7,291 nt of DNA from Actinomycetota bacterium (lineage in GTDB: Bacteria; Desulfobacterota; Deferrimicrobia; Deferrimicrobiales; Deferrimicrobiaceae). A program made the translations under genes and the position numbers. The DNA is taken from assembly GCA_016844415.1 (NCBI GenBank), contig JAENIX010000047.1:1-7291 (forward strand). The letters are read 5' to 3'. Below are positions 1 to 7,015 of the stretch, one piece after another; position 1 is the stretch's first letter; each line of letters opens with the position of its first letter. A model generated the notes under the pieces. It was not told the origin of the DNA and made no database searches. It saw only the letters and a program-made list of their open reading frames with translations.

Positions 1-439
1 CCGAGAACATCATCAGGAAGCGGCGATATGAGTCGTAGGCGAACCGCGGGTTCTTCGATTTCTGCGCAATCCCTTCGACGCTCTTGTCGTTCAGACCGAG
101 GTTGAGAATCGTGTCCATCATCCCAGGCATCGAGAACTTGGATCCGGACCTGACCGAAACCAGAAGCGGGTTCTTCGGGTCGCCAAGCTTCTTGCCCGCA
201 AGTTTTTCGAGGCGGACCAGGTTCGCGGCAATCTCCCTGTTGACGTCCGTCGGGATCTTTCCGCGGTTCTTGTAGAAAAGGTTGCAGACCTCCGTGGAGA
301 TCGTGAATCCCGGCGGCACGGGGACGCCCAGGTTGGTCATCTCGGCGAGCCCGGCCCCTTTCCCACCGAGGACGTCCTTCATTCCTCCGTGACCCTCGGC
401 CTTTCCCCCCCCGAAGAAGTAGACGCGTTTTGAGGCCAT
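1..439 (-). CDS. ppdK: Pyruvate, phosphate dikinase, N-terminal part (runs off left edge)
   Basis: This frame is not interrupted from the ATG at 439-437 to the window edge (146 codons). The start [16 protein letters not shown], then [22 protein letters not shown] and, around residue 100, [19 protein letters not shown] are hallmarks of the ATP-grasp nucleotide-binding domain of PPDK. The enzyme interconverts pyruvate + ATP + phosphate and phosphoenolpyruvate + AMP + pyrophosphate in the cytoplasm. The phosphohistidine and PEP/pyruvate domains lie outside the window. A GGGAGG Shine-Dalgarno (448-453) sits 8 nt before the ATG, which fixes the start. Only 25 bp separate it from the glyS stop, so it is probably cotranscribed with glyQ-glyS. 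The family call is very secure; completeness of the gene cannot be judged. Confidence 0.95.
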   Translation of the reverse strand, partial: MASKRVYFFGGGKAEGHGGMKDVLGGKGAGLAEMTNLGVPVPPGFTISTEVCNLFYKNRGKIPTDVNREIAANLVRLEKLAGKKLGDPKNPLLVSVRSGSKFSMPGMMDTILNLGLNDKSVEGIAQKSKNPRFAYDSYRRFLMMFS

Positions 440-464
440 CCGCTTTCCCTCCCGCATCCTTGAA

Positions 465-2549
465 TTACGCTTTGGCTGCGCTTGCGCTGACCCTGGAGAA
501 ATCAGCCACGCCGGCGAACACCGTGGAAAGGTTCTTGAGGAGCGCCAGGCGGTTGTTCTTCACTTTCTCGTCCTTCGCCATCACCAGCACCTTCTCGAAG
601 AAGGCGGAGACGAGCGGCTGGAGACGCGCCATCTCCCCGAACGCCTCGGCGTACCGGCCGTCCTTCGCGGCCGCGGACACCCTGCCGGACACCTCCTGCG
701 CCGCCTTGAAAAGCACCTTCTCCTCGTTGTGCTCGAAAAGGGCCTCGGAAACGACCAGCGGCCCGGCGTACGCCTTCGTGATGTTGATCGCCCGCTTGAA
801 CACTTCCGCAAGCGGCTCGAAGGCCGCCTCGGAGCGGAACGCCACCAACGCGTTCAGCTTCGCCCGCAGGTCCGTCATGTCCGTCAGGCCGGCGGAGATG
901 ACGGCGTCCGCGAGATCCCCGGGAGTGCCCTGCGAGGTCCAGAGGTTGAAGAGCCTGCCCTGGATGAACTCCGTCACCTTCCGCTTCACTTCTTCGGCCG
1001 GCGTCTTCAGCTTGCCGGAGAGGGAGGACAGCGAACGGTCGACAAGCCCCTCGATGGGTACGCGCAGGCCCCTTGCTTCAAGGATCGAGAGGATCCCAAG
1101 CGTGTGGCGCCGCAGGCCGTAAGGATCCGCGGTACCGGTCGGGATCAACCCGACCCCGAAGCAGCCGCACACCATGTCGATCTTGTCCGCGATCGCCACG
1201 GCGGCTCCGATGTCGGTCGCAGGCAGATCGTCGGACTGCCCCTTTGGAAGGTAATGCTCGAAAACGGACTGCGCGACCTCGTCCTTCTCGCCTGTCTTGA
1301 GGGCGTAATGGCGACCCATGACGCCCTGCAGCTCGGGGAACTCCTTGATCACGCCCGTGGTGAGGTCGGCCTTGGCGAGGAACGCCGCGCGCCGGCAGTC
1401 CTTTTCCTTCGCGGGGAATCCGATGGAAGCGACGTACCCGGCGATGTCGGACATCCGCTCGATCTTTTCCCAGTACATGCCGAGGTCGGCCTGGAACAGG
1501 ACTTTCTTCAGCTTCTGCGCGCGATCGAACAGGGGGACCTTCAGGTCGTCCCCGTAGTAGAACTCGGCGTCGGACAGGCGGGCGCGGATGACGCGCTCGT
1601 TGCCGGCGATCACCACGCGGTTGTCCGGGACGCGCATGTTGGACACGAAGGCGAAGCCGGGGAACAGGTTCCCGCGGTCGTCCTCGAACACGAAATATTT
1701 CTGGTTTACCCGCATCGAGGTGATCAGGACCTCGCGCGGGAGGGCCAGGTATTTCTCCTCGAAGCGCCCGACCATCACCACGGGGTATTCCACGAGGTTC
1801 GCCACGGTCTCGACAAGCGGCTCGTCCTCGATCCACTTCCTGCCGATCTGCTTTTCCGCCTCCTTGATCCCCGCGCGAATCTTATCCTTGCGGACCTCCA
1901 GGTCCACGAACACGTCCGCCGCCGCGAGCCTTTCGGAATACTCCTCCGGACCGGAAAGATCGATGGGTCCCGGGGAAAGGAACCGGTGCCCGTAGGTCGT
2001 ACGGCCTGCGTTCACGTTCCCGAAGGAAAGGGGCAGCACCTGATCGCCGTACAGCGACACGATCCAATGAACGGGCCGCGCGAACCTCACGTCGAGATCG
2101 GCCCAGCGCATCGACTTCTTGAACGGGATGTTCGGGATCCATCCGGCGACCACATCCGGAAGCACCTCCGCCACCGGCCTTGCGACCTGCTCCTTCACGA
2201 CGCCAAGGTATTCCCCGCGGTCGGTGGAGAAGACCTTGAGGTCGGAGACATCCACTCCCTGGGCCTTGGCGAACCCGAGGGCCGCTTTGGTCGGCTTTCC
2301 TTCCTTGTCGTAGGCCACGCTTTTCGGCGGCCCCAGAGCCGTCTCCTCCGCGGCCTTCTGCCGGTCGGAAAGTTTCCGGATGATGTAGGTGAGCCGCCGG
2401 GGAGTCCCGTATATGTCGACGCGGTCGAACACGAACCGGGCCTTCTTGAGTATCTCGGCGAACTGCTGGCCGCCGAACCACAAGGCGGGGCCCACGAACC
2501 CCGCCGGGATCTCCTCGCATCCTATTTCCAACAGATAATCGCGTTCCAT
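465..2549 (-). CDS. glyS: Glycyl-tRNA synthetase beta subunit
   Basis: This is the beta subunit of the tetrameric (alpha2beta2) bacterial glycyl-tRNA synthetase, which binds tRNA-Gly while the alpha subunit activates glycine. At 694 aa it has the usual full length. The N terminus [17 protein letters not shown] is the family signature. Residues 393-409 ([17 protein letters not shown]), then MGRHYA, EHYLPKG and IADKID...[12 protein letters not shown] (about 411-481), form the conserved HD-like core. The last ~110 residues are a helical DALR-type anticodon-binding region, ending in [21 protein letters not shown] before a short Ala-rich tail. A GAGGG Shine-Dalgarno lies 3 nt before the ATG. The gene starts 34 bp after the glyQ stop. 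No frameshift or missing block was seen. Confidence 0.98.
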   Translation of the reverse strand: MERDYLLEIGCEEIPAGFVGPALWFGGQQFAEILKKARFVFDRVDIYGTPRRLTYIIRKLSDRQKAAEETALGPPKSVAYDKEGKPTKAALGFAKAQGVDVSDLKVFSTDRGEYLGVVKEQVARPVAEVLPDVVAGWIPNIPFKKSMRWADLDVRFARPVHWIVSLYGDQVLPLSFGNVNAGRTTYGHRFLSPGPIDLSGPEEYSERLAAADVFVDLEVRKDKIRAGIKEAEKQIGRKWIEDEPLVETVANLVEYPVVMVGRFEEKYLALPREVLITSMRVNQKYFVFEDDRGNLFPGFAFVSNMRVPDNRVVIAGNERVIRARLSDAEFYYGDDLKVPLFDRAQKLKKVLFQADLGMYWEKIERMSDIAGYVASIGFPAKEKDCRRAAFLAKADLTTGVIKEFPELQGVMGRHYALKTGEKDEVAQSVFEHYLPKGQSDDLPATDIGAAVAIADKIDMVCGCFGVGLIPTGTADPYGLRRHTLGILSILEARGLRVPIEGLVDRSLSSLSGKLKTPAEEVKRKVTEFIQGRLFNLWTSQGTPGDLADAVISAGLTDMTDLRAKLNALVAFRSEAAFEPLAEVFKRAINITKAYAGPLVVSEALFEHNEEKVLFKAAQEVSGRVSAAAKDGRYAEAFGEMARLQPLVSAFFEKVLVMAKDEKVKNNRLALLKNLSTVFAGVADFSRVSASAAKA

Positions 2550-2583
2550 ATTCCCTCTTCTTCGTAAAGGATTGTCAGCCGCT

Positions 2584-3453
2584 TTACTTCTTGATAAGCG
2601 GGAACCCCATCTCTTCGCGGGACCTGAGGTATCCTTCCGCGCAGTGTCTTGCCAGGTTCCGCACCCTGCCGATGTACGACGTCCGCTCCGTCACCGATAT
2701 GGCCCCCCTGGCGTCCAGCATGTTGAACGTGTGGGAGCACTTCAGGCAGTAATCGTAAGCGGGGAGAACGAGCTTCATCTCGATCAGCCGCAGGCATTCC
2801 TTCTCGTACATGTTGAAAAGGGAGAAGAGCATCGAGACGTCCGCCGCCTCGAAGTTGTATTTCGAGAACTCCACCTCTCCCCTGTGGTGCACATCTCCAT
2901 AGGTCACGTTCCCCACCCATTTCAGGTCGAACACGTTCTCCACGTTCTGCAGATACATCGCGATCCTCTCGATGCCGTAGGTGATCTCACCGGACACGGG
3001 CTTGAGGTCGATGCCGCCGCACTGCTGGAAGTAGGTGAACTGGGTTATTTCCATCCCGTCCAGCCATACCTCCCATCCCAGACCCCAGGCGCCGAGCGTC
3101 GGAGACTCCCAGTCGTCCTCCACCAGCCGTATGTCGTGCTTCAACGGGTCGATACCCACCGCTCTGAGCGAGTCGAGGTACATCTCGACGTAGTTGTAGG
3201 GGCAGGGTTTCATGATGACCTGGTACTGGTAATAGTGCTGAAGACGGTTCGGGTTCTCGCCGTACCGGCCGTCGGTGGGGCGCCGGGAGGGCTCGACGTA
3301 CGCGGTGTTCCACGGCTCCGGTCCAAGTGCCCGGAGGAACGTCGCGGGGTTGAAGGTCCCCGCTCCGACTTCGATATCATAAGGCTGGTGGATGACGCAG
3401 CCTTTGTCCGCCCAGAATCGTTCCAGGGCAAGAACGAGCTCCTGGTATAACAA
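2584..3453 (-). CDS. glyQ: Glycyl-tRNA synthetase alpha subunit
   Basis: This is the catalytic alpha subunit of the bacterial class II glycyl-tRNA synthetase, forming glycyl-adenylate and charging tRNA-Gly together with GlyS. It has 289 aa, the normal size. The opening [23 protein letters not shown] region, GPEPW (44-48), class II motif 2 around [17 protein letters not shown] (54-70) and motif 3 around [15 protein letters not shown] (155-169) are all present. The start codon is TTG: a GGGAGG Shine-Dalgarno lies 5 nt upstream, and the protein then begins exactly where GlyQ normally does ([14 protein letters not shown]). It is the first gene of glyQ-glyS-ppdK and has its own promoter in the 95-bp gap after recO. 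No T-box leader is visible; the gap is too short. Confidence 0.98.
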   Translation of the reverse strand: MLYQELVLALERFWADKGCVIHQPYDIEVGAGTFNPATFLRALGPEPWNTAYVEPSRRPTDGRYGENPNRLQHYYQYQVIMKPCPYNYVEMYLDSLRAVGIDPLKHDIRLVEDDWESPTLGAWGLGWEVWLDGMEITQFTYFQQCGGIDLKPVSGEITYGIERIAMYLQNVENVFDLKWVGNVTYGDVHHRGEVEFSKYNFEAADVSMLFSLFNMYEKECLRLIEMKLVLPAYDYCLKCSHTFNMLDARGAISVTERTSYIGRVRNLARHCAEGYLRSREEMGFPLIKK

Positions 3454-3458
3454 GACGT

Positions 3459-3464
3459 CCTCCC
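3459..3464 (-). promoter_or_regulatory. Ribosome binding site of glyQ (supports a TTG start)
   Basis: On the minus strand GGGAGG is followed by ACGTC and then TTG. No ATG or GTG in frame lies nearby that would give the normal GlyQ N terminus, so this strong, well-spaced site decides the TTG start. Confidence 0.8.
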
Positions 3465-3472
3465 GTTCAAAA

Positions 3473-3494
3473 AGTGATACGGTTACATATCACT
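3473..3494. promoter_or_regulatory. Inverted repeat over the glyQ promoter (possible operator)
   Basis: A perfect 7-bp inverted repeat, AGTGATA - 8 nt - TATCACT, covers the predicted -10 element and start site of the glyQ promoter. A further copy of the half-site (AGTGAT, minus strand) lies upstream at 3519-3524, next to the -35. On the minus strand the right arm runs into five T residues, so a weak attenuator hairpin is an alternative reading. No regulator is recognised and the role is inferred from position only. Confidence 0.35.
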
Positions 3495-3513
3495 CCCCCG
3501 AACGGGGTGTCAA
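3484..3513 (-). promoter_or_regulatory. Sigma70-type promoter for glyQ-glyS-ppdK
   Basis: The minus strand carries a perfect -35 TTGACA (3513-3508), an 18-bp spacer and TATGTA (3489-3484) preceded by TGA, giving an extended -10 of the form TGnTATnnn. The -10 is imperfect, but the extended TG and the consensus -35 compensate. The start would fall near 3477, giving a leader of about 25 nt before the TTG of glyQ. The spacer contains a short CCCC-GTTC-GGGG hairpin. Fits the 95-bp recO-glyQ gap, which holds no gene. Confidence 0.6.
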
Positions 3514-3548
3514 GAAAAATCACTATAAATACAGGGGGTTTACGACTA

Positions 3549-4322
3549 TTATCCTTTCTCAATACCTCCAAGGCTCCTGAACGATTTACCCAAGTGCAAC
3601 TCTAGATATCTGGGGATAACTTGCTGTAATTCCTCAAGAATGCGATCCGGAATTCGCAGCCGGCGAAGTAGGGAGGGAGAGGATGATTGGAGTGCTTTCC
3701 AGGTCCTGACCGCTCCGAGAGACATGGAGATCCCGCCTGCGCCGGTGCAACTCCCGCATGAAAACCTCCCATCGGCCAAGGAAAACCGTACGGCGCTCGC
3801 TCCCCCCTTCCCGAGGGTGCCTGAAGGCCGCCCGCAACCGCGGCACTCCCCGAGATCAGGCCCCCAGCCCCCGACCGAGAGGAATGCCGCTTCCGCCTTT
3901 CTGGCGCCGGCCGGTGGAGGTTCTCCCCCCGCCAGCGATTTCATCTCAGCAAGAAGTATGCGGAACGCTTTAGGCTTGGGCCCCGGCTGGGGGAACATCG
4001 TGGCCGCGAGTTCAAGGAGGTAATCGGCGTGCCTTACCCTCTCCCAGTCGGCCACTATCTCCCAATAACTGGCAAGCAGCGATACCGAATCGAGAATCGC
4101 ATTCCTCCCGGGGGTCTCTGTCCATGAGACGTCGAGCAGAAAATATTTCTGCAGGCTGCCGCCGAATCGCTTCCGGCTCCGAAGCGCGGCTTTCGCAGTC
4201 ATGTGGACAAGCCCTTCGGACTCGGTGAAAAAGGAAAGGCGCCGGTCGGTCTCTCCGGAGTCCGCCGACCGGACCAGGAATGCGCGCGAGGACTTGAAGG
4301 AACGCGGCCCCTGTGACGACAA
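3549..4322 (-). CDS. recO: DNA repair protein RecO
   Basis: RecO loads RecA onto SSB-coated single-stranded DNA together with RecR (RecFOR recombinational repair, cytoplasm). The protein has 257 aa, typical of the family. Residues ~8-85 form the N-terminal OB fold (SSRAFLVRSADSGETDRRLSFF, then a Lys/Arg-rich KAALRSRKRFGGSL). The helical middle includes RHADYLLELAATMF. Four cysteines, C160-x2-C163 and C189-x2-C192, form the zinc site seen in many RecO proteins. The C terminus YLELHLGKSFRSL is the usual RecO ending. The start is TTG: an in-frame TAG (the rodZ stop) lies 6 nt upstream, the first in-frame ATG (residue 41) is inside the OB fold, and GGGGAG stands 9 nt before the TTG. Tandem TAA TAG stops end it. 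It is the last gene of the mtnP-pilF-rodZ-recO run. Confidence 0.92.
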   Translation of the reverse strand: MSSQGPRSFKSSRAFLVRSADSGETDRRLSFFTESEGLVHMTAKAALRSRKRFGGSLQKYFLLDVSWTETPGRNAILDSVSLLASYWEIVADWERVRHADYLLELAATMFPQPGPKPKAFRILLAEMKSLAGGEPPPAGARKAEAAFLSVGGWGPDLGECRGCGRPSGTLGKGGASAVRFSLADGRFSCGSCTGAGGISMSLGAVRTWKALQSSSPSLLRRLRIPDRILEELQQVIPRYLELHLGKSFRSLGGIEKG

Positions 4323-4328
4323 GTACCT

Positions 4329-5153
4329 CTACTCCCCGAGCCGGATTTCCTTCACCTGCCCCCTTGCCCCGAATGGAGGGAGCAGCTTGCCGTTAAGGGT
4401 TCCAACCACCCCGCCGGCGTTTCCCAGCTTCAGGAATATCTTTTTCCGCGCCTGGATGCTGACCTTGTCGCGCGGATAAAGCATGACGTCCACCGGTTCT
4501 TCTTCATCGATGCTGTACATAAGCCAGGTCATTTCGCTGGCCTCGATGAACAGCTGGTACGGCGACCTTACCGGCCCGGCTATTCCCGCGGTCGACACCG
4601 TCCCCTGCTGCACGGAAGGAGATGCCTCCGGCGGGGCCGCACCGGCCGGCAGTGCGGCCTGCGTCGAATTGTCGGTGCCATCGGACCCGGTACCCGACAC
4701 CGCGTTATCCTGCTGCACGGGCGCCGGAGGGGCGACCGCCACCGGTGGTGAAGCGGGGACCCTGCGCGAGGACATTCGCGCGTTGAACCACGCCAGCATC
4801 AATCCCACGACAAGAACGACGGCCGCCGCAATCGCATAATTCGTCTTCCGGCTTCCTCGTTCCCTCTCCTTCTCCGCCCATGAGGGCAATGAATATCCCG
4901 CGCGCGGCTTATCGACCGTCATCGTTTCCAGATGTTGGAAATATTCGGTGAGCACCGGCTCGGGATCCATGGAAAGAAGATTTGCGTAGGCGCGGATGTA
5001 GCCGGAGGAGAATACCCGCTCCGGCCATCCCGTGTAGACCCCATCCTCGATATCCTGCAGAAACTTCCGATTGAAGCGGAGCGCGGACGCGGCCTCATCG
5101 AGGGTCATTCCCCTCGCTTCGCGCACTTCCTTCCATGCACTTCCCGCATTCAT
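4329..5153 (-). CDS. rodZ: RodZ-like helix-turn-helix / DUF4115 membrane protein
   Basis: RodZ links the MreB cytoskeleton to the cell-wall elongation machinery at the inner membrane. The layout matches: an N-terminal cytoplasmic Xre/HTH_25-type helix-turn-helix (residues ~5-62, with REARGMTLDEAASAL and FSSGYIRAYANLL), one transmembrane segment (~105-124, NYAIAAAVVLVVGLMLAWF), a Pro/Ala/Ser/Gln-rich periplasmic linker (~130-197), and a C-terminal beta domain of the DUF4115 type (~199-272, with SEMTWLMYSID, LGNAGGVVGTLNGK and LPPFGARGQV). Length is 274 aa. The ATG follows the upstream TPR gene stop by 9 nt with no obvious Shine-Dalgarno, which suggests translational coupling. A pilF-rodZ pair downstream of rlmN is a known bacterial arrangement. 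The exact partner in this organism is inferred. Confidence 0.88.
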   Translation of the reverse strand: MNAGSAWKEVREARGMTLDEAASALRFNRKFLQDIEDGVYTGWPERVFSSGYIRAYANLLSMDPEPVLTEYFQHLETMTVDKPRAGYSLPSWAEKERERGSRKTNYAIAAAVVLVVGLMLAWFNARMSSRRVPASPPVAVAPPAPVQQDNAVSGTGSDGTDNSTQAALPAGAAPPEASPSVQQGTVSTAGIAGPVRSPYQLFIEASEMTWLMYSIDEEEPVDVMLYPRDKVSIQARKKIFLKLGNAGGVVGTLNGKLLPPFGARGQVKEIRLGE

Positions 5154-5162
5154 CGGGCGCTG

Positions 5163-5924
5163 CTACTTATTATCGCTTCCAGGCGCACCGAGGAAATCGG
5201 AGGCCTGCTTGCGCAATGCGGGATCGGCGGAATTGGTCAACGCGCTCTGAAACGCTTTTTCCGCATCCTGCCGCCGTCCGAGGGAAAGGTACGCCCTCCC
5301 GAGGTCCAGCCAGGCGGGCGCGAATGTCGGGGCCGCCGCGACGCATGCTTCAAGCGTCCTGGCCGCCTCTTCCCAGCGCCCGCGGTCTCCCTGGATCAGC
5401 GCCAGCCGGAGATATGAATCCATATACCGGTGGTTCAACGCCATGGACCGTCGGTACATTTCCTCGGCTTTTACCGCGTTCCCCCGGCGGCGAAACTCTT
5501 CGCCCATGTTGTAGTAGGCCCATTCAGGCGTCGGGTACAGGACATCTGACGCGGCGGCTTCGAATTCCCGCAGCGCCTCTTCCCCTCTGCCGAGCTGGCT
5601 CAACACGATCCCGAGGTCGTTGTGCGCCTCCGGGTAGCCGGGTTTTTTCCGGAGCGCGCTCCTGAAATACTCCGCGGCCTTCCCGAGGTCGCCACGCGCC
5701 TGGTAGGCCAGCCCCAGAGCGACGTCTATTTCCGGGTTAACGGGGTCGAGCTCCGATGCCTTTGTCAGCTCTCGCATCGCCGACGAGAGGTTTCGCTGCT
5801 CAAGGTATGTCATACCCATCTGCATGCGCGCCTGGGCCTCCCTCTGCATATCGAGCGAGGGAGTCGTAGCGCAGGCAATTAGCGCGGCGCACGCGGCGAC
5901 CGTCAATGCGAGATAGCGCTTCAT
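5163..5924 (-). CDS. pilF: TPR lipoprotein, PilF/PilW-like (type IV pilus biogenesis)
   Basis: The protein (253 aa) starts with MKRYLALTVAACAALIAC, a lipoprotein signal peptide with lipobox L15-I16-A17-C18. The residue after the Cys is Ala, so by the E. coli sorting rule it would go to the outer membrane. The rest is about six tetratricopeptide repeats (roughly 30-63, 64-97, 98-131, 135-168, 169-202, 203-236), such as EIDVALGLAYQARGDLGKAAEYFRSAL and EAHNDLGIVLSQLGRGEEALREF. PilF/PilW pilotins, which help PilQ secretin assembly, have this lipobox plus six TPRs and the same neighbours (rlmN upstream, rodZ downstream). The ATG overlaps the mtnP stop as ATGA, so it is translationally coupled. The TPR lipoprotein call is secure; the pilus role rests mainly on layout and synteny. 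Confidence 0.8.
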   Translation of the reverse strand: MKRYLALTVAACAALIACATTPSLDMQREAQARMQMGMTYLEQRNLSSAMRELTKASELDPVNPEIDVALGLAYQARGDLGKAAEYFRSALRKKPGYPEAHNDLGIVLSQLGRGEEALREFEAAASDVLYPTPEWAYYNMGEEFRRRGNAVKAEEMYRRSMALNHRYMDSYLRLALIQGDRGRWEEAARTLEACVAAAPTFAPAWLDLGRAYLSLGRRQDAEKAFQSALTNSADPALRKQASDFLGAPGSDNK

Positions 5925-6733
5925 GAATATTTCCCCAGGAACAGCGAGAGGCGCTTCCGTGTCGCCGCGGGGATCCTCTTCCGGTCAGTGATGACCGCAT
6001 GCCGGAGGGCCTCCCCGCACCCGCATGAATCCGTTCCCGGCAGGCGGCGGACGACCTCCCGGATGATCCTCTTGGAGTTCTCCACGTTCTTCCTGATGAT
6101 GGCGAGGATCGCCTCGATGGACACGTCCTCTTCCGATTCGTGCCAGCAGTCGTAGTCCGTGGCGAGAGCCAGAGTCGCGTAGCAGAGTTCGGCCTCACGG
6201 GCCAGCTTCGCCTCGGGCATGTTGGTCATGCCGATCACGTCCGCCCCCCACTTCCTGTAGACCCGAGATTCCGCGCGTGTGGAGAACGCGGGGCCCTCCA
6301 TGCAGATATATGTTCCGCCTCTATGCGTCCGCTTCACGACCTTTTTCGCCGCCGCGTACGCGATGCCGGCCAGCTCAGGGCAAACCGGGTCGGCGAACGG
6401 TATATGCCCGACGACTCCGTCGCCGAAGAACGTGCTGGGGCGGAATTTCGTATGATCGTAGAACTGATCGACGACGACGATGTCACCGGGACGGATGTTC
6501 TCCTTCATGCTCCCGACAGCGGAGATGGAGAGCACCCACTTCGCCCCGATCTTCTTGAGGGCGTAGATATTCGCGCGGTAGTTGATCTGGGACGGGATGA
6601 TCCGGTGCCCCCTCCCGTGGCGCGGGAGAAACGCCAATGTCCTTCCCTCGACCTCCCCCACCACCATCGCGTCCGACGGCTCCCCGAAAGGCGTCTTCAC
6701 GGAAACGGTGCGGACGTTCTTCATCCCTTCCAT
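5921..6733 (-). CDS. mtnP: S-methyl-5'-thioadenosine phosphorylase, lacking the usual N-terminal phosphate loop
   Basis: The enzyme splits methylthioadenosine with phosphate into adenine and 5-methylthioribose-1-phosphate (methionine/purine salvage, cytoplasm). Numbered from the ATG at 6733: TPFGEPSD (14-21), PRHGRGH (37-43, phosphate-binding Arg-His), SAVGS (71-75), then MEGPAFSTRAES, IGMTNMPEAKLAREAELCYA and the adenine-selective TDYDCW. A Cys-Gly-Cys near the C terminus recalls the CxC of some archaeal MTAPs. What is odd is the start. Family members begin about 22 residues earlier, with IGIIGGSG or IGIIGGTG binding phosphate. Here the frame upstream of MEGM reads RPRTKCE, and no frame encodes such a loop. 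The predicted product is 270 aa. The gene may be a 5'-deleted allele, a sequence error, or functional in an unknown way. Its stop overlaps the next ATG by 4 nt. Confidence 0.85.
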   Translation of the reverse strand: MEGMKNVRTVSVKTPFGEPSDAMVVGEVEGRTLAFLPRHGRGHRIIPSQINYRANIYALKKIGAKWVLSISAVGSMKENIRPGDIVVVDQFYDHTKFRPSTFFGDGVVGHIPFADPVCPELAGIAYAAAKKVVKRTHRGGTYICMEGPAFSTRAESRVYRKWGADVIGMTNMPEAKLAREAELCYATLALATDYDCWHESEEDVSIEAILAIIRKNVENSKRIIREVVRRLPGTDSCGCGEALRHAVITDRKRIPAATRKRLSLFLGKYS

Positions 6734-6752
6734 TTCACATTTCGTTCGCGGT

Positions 6753-6758
6753 CTCCTT
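6753..6758 (-). promoter_or_regulatory. Shine-Dalgarno before mtnP, oddly spaced
   Basis: AAGGAG lies 19 nt upstream of the in-frame ATG (6733-6731) but 12 nt upstream of another ATG (6740-6738) that is out of frame and directly followed by TGA. The site fits an original start at 6740 better than the present in-frame start. It lies just downstream of the closing stem of the structured RNA. Confidence 0.6.
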
Positions 6759-6765
6759 CTTCGGA

Positions 6766-6985
6766 TATATGGCAACGCGAACTCCGGGCTCGCGGGGGAC
6801 TTCCCCGGAGCTACGTTCGCGACCTGCACCACATCGGAGGTTAACTCCGTCGTGGGGCACCGTAGGGTAATTCTGGGCGGTTCCGCCCGCTCACTGCGGA
6901 TTCCGCTTCGACGCAATCTATCCCTTCGCTCCATACGCCGCTCCGTGGAAGCCCCCGCTGCGCCCTGCGTTCGCGTTCCCATATA
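6766..6985 (-). ncRNA. 6S-like rod-shaped structured RNA (ssrS candidate)
   Basis: The two ends pair over a long distance on the minus strand. From outside in: TATATGG with CCATATA (6979-6985/6766-6772), AACGCGAAC with GTTCGCGTT (6969-6977/6774-6782), GGGC with GCCC (6962-6965/6786-6789), GCGGGGG with CCCCCGC (6952-6958/6792-6798), CTTCC with GGAAG (6947-6951/6800-6804), and CGGAGC with GCTCCG (6940-6945/6806-6811). This makes about 38 bp with only single mismatches, a bulge and small internal loops. Inside lies an asymmetric bubble of about 25 and 14 nt, then an apical arm that can pair GCGTCG with TGGTGC and CGGA with TCCG. Size and shape match 6S RNA, which sequesters sigma70 RNA polymerase by mimicking an open promoter. 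A promoter sits directly upstream on this strand. There is no U-run terminator, so the 3' end may be processed from a transcript reaching mtnP, as ssrS-ygfA is in E. coli. Shape alone does not prove the family; an mtnP leader or riboswitch is the alternative. Confidence 0.6.
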
Positions 6986-6986
6986 G

Positions 6987-7015
6987 ATCTTATGGAGAAC
7001 ATCCCCGCCGCTCAA
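6987..7015 (-). promoter_or_regulatory. Sigma70-type promoter for the structured RNA and mtnP
   Basis: On the minus strand TTGAGC (7015-7010) and TAAGAT (6992-6987) are separated by exactly 17 bp. Each matches the consensus at four of six positions. The start would fall at about 6982-6979, inside the first base pairs of the closing stem of the RNA. The -35 overlaps the rlmN stop codon. The agreement of promoter spacing with the RNA 5' end is the main support. Confidence 0.5.

Noticed and set aside
729..2567. 612-codon plus-strand open frame opposite glyS
   Set aside because: It is a mirror of the GC-rich glyS codons: low complexity (His, Arg, Gly, Leu, Val), no recognisable domain, and glyS on the other strand is a certain full-length gene.
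2572..3450. 292-codon plus-strand open frame covering all of glyQ
   Set aside because: It is an antisense shadow with no family signature; glyQ is fully conserved on the minus strand.
3491..3508. CCCC-GTTC-GGGG hairpin as a recO terminator
   Set aside because: There is no T run after it on either strand, and it lies in the spacer of the glyQ promoter.
6766..6985. tRNA, SRP RNA, RNase P RNA, tmRNA, SAM/SAH, c-di-GMP or cobalamin riboswitch in the rlmN-mtnP gap
   Set aside because: None of their conserved core sequences was recognised by eye. The long terminal helix with a central bubble fits 6S RNA better.
6582..6986. Plus-strand open frames opposite mtnP and the RNA region
   Set aside because: They have no Shine-Dalgarno of note and no recognisable protein; they overlap a well-supported minus-strand gene.
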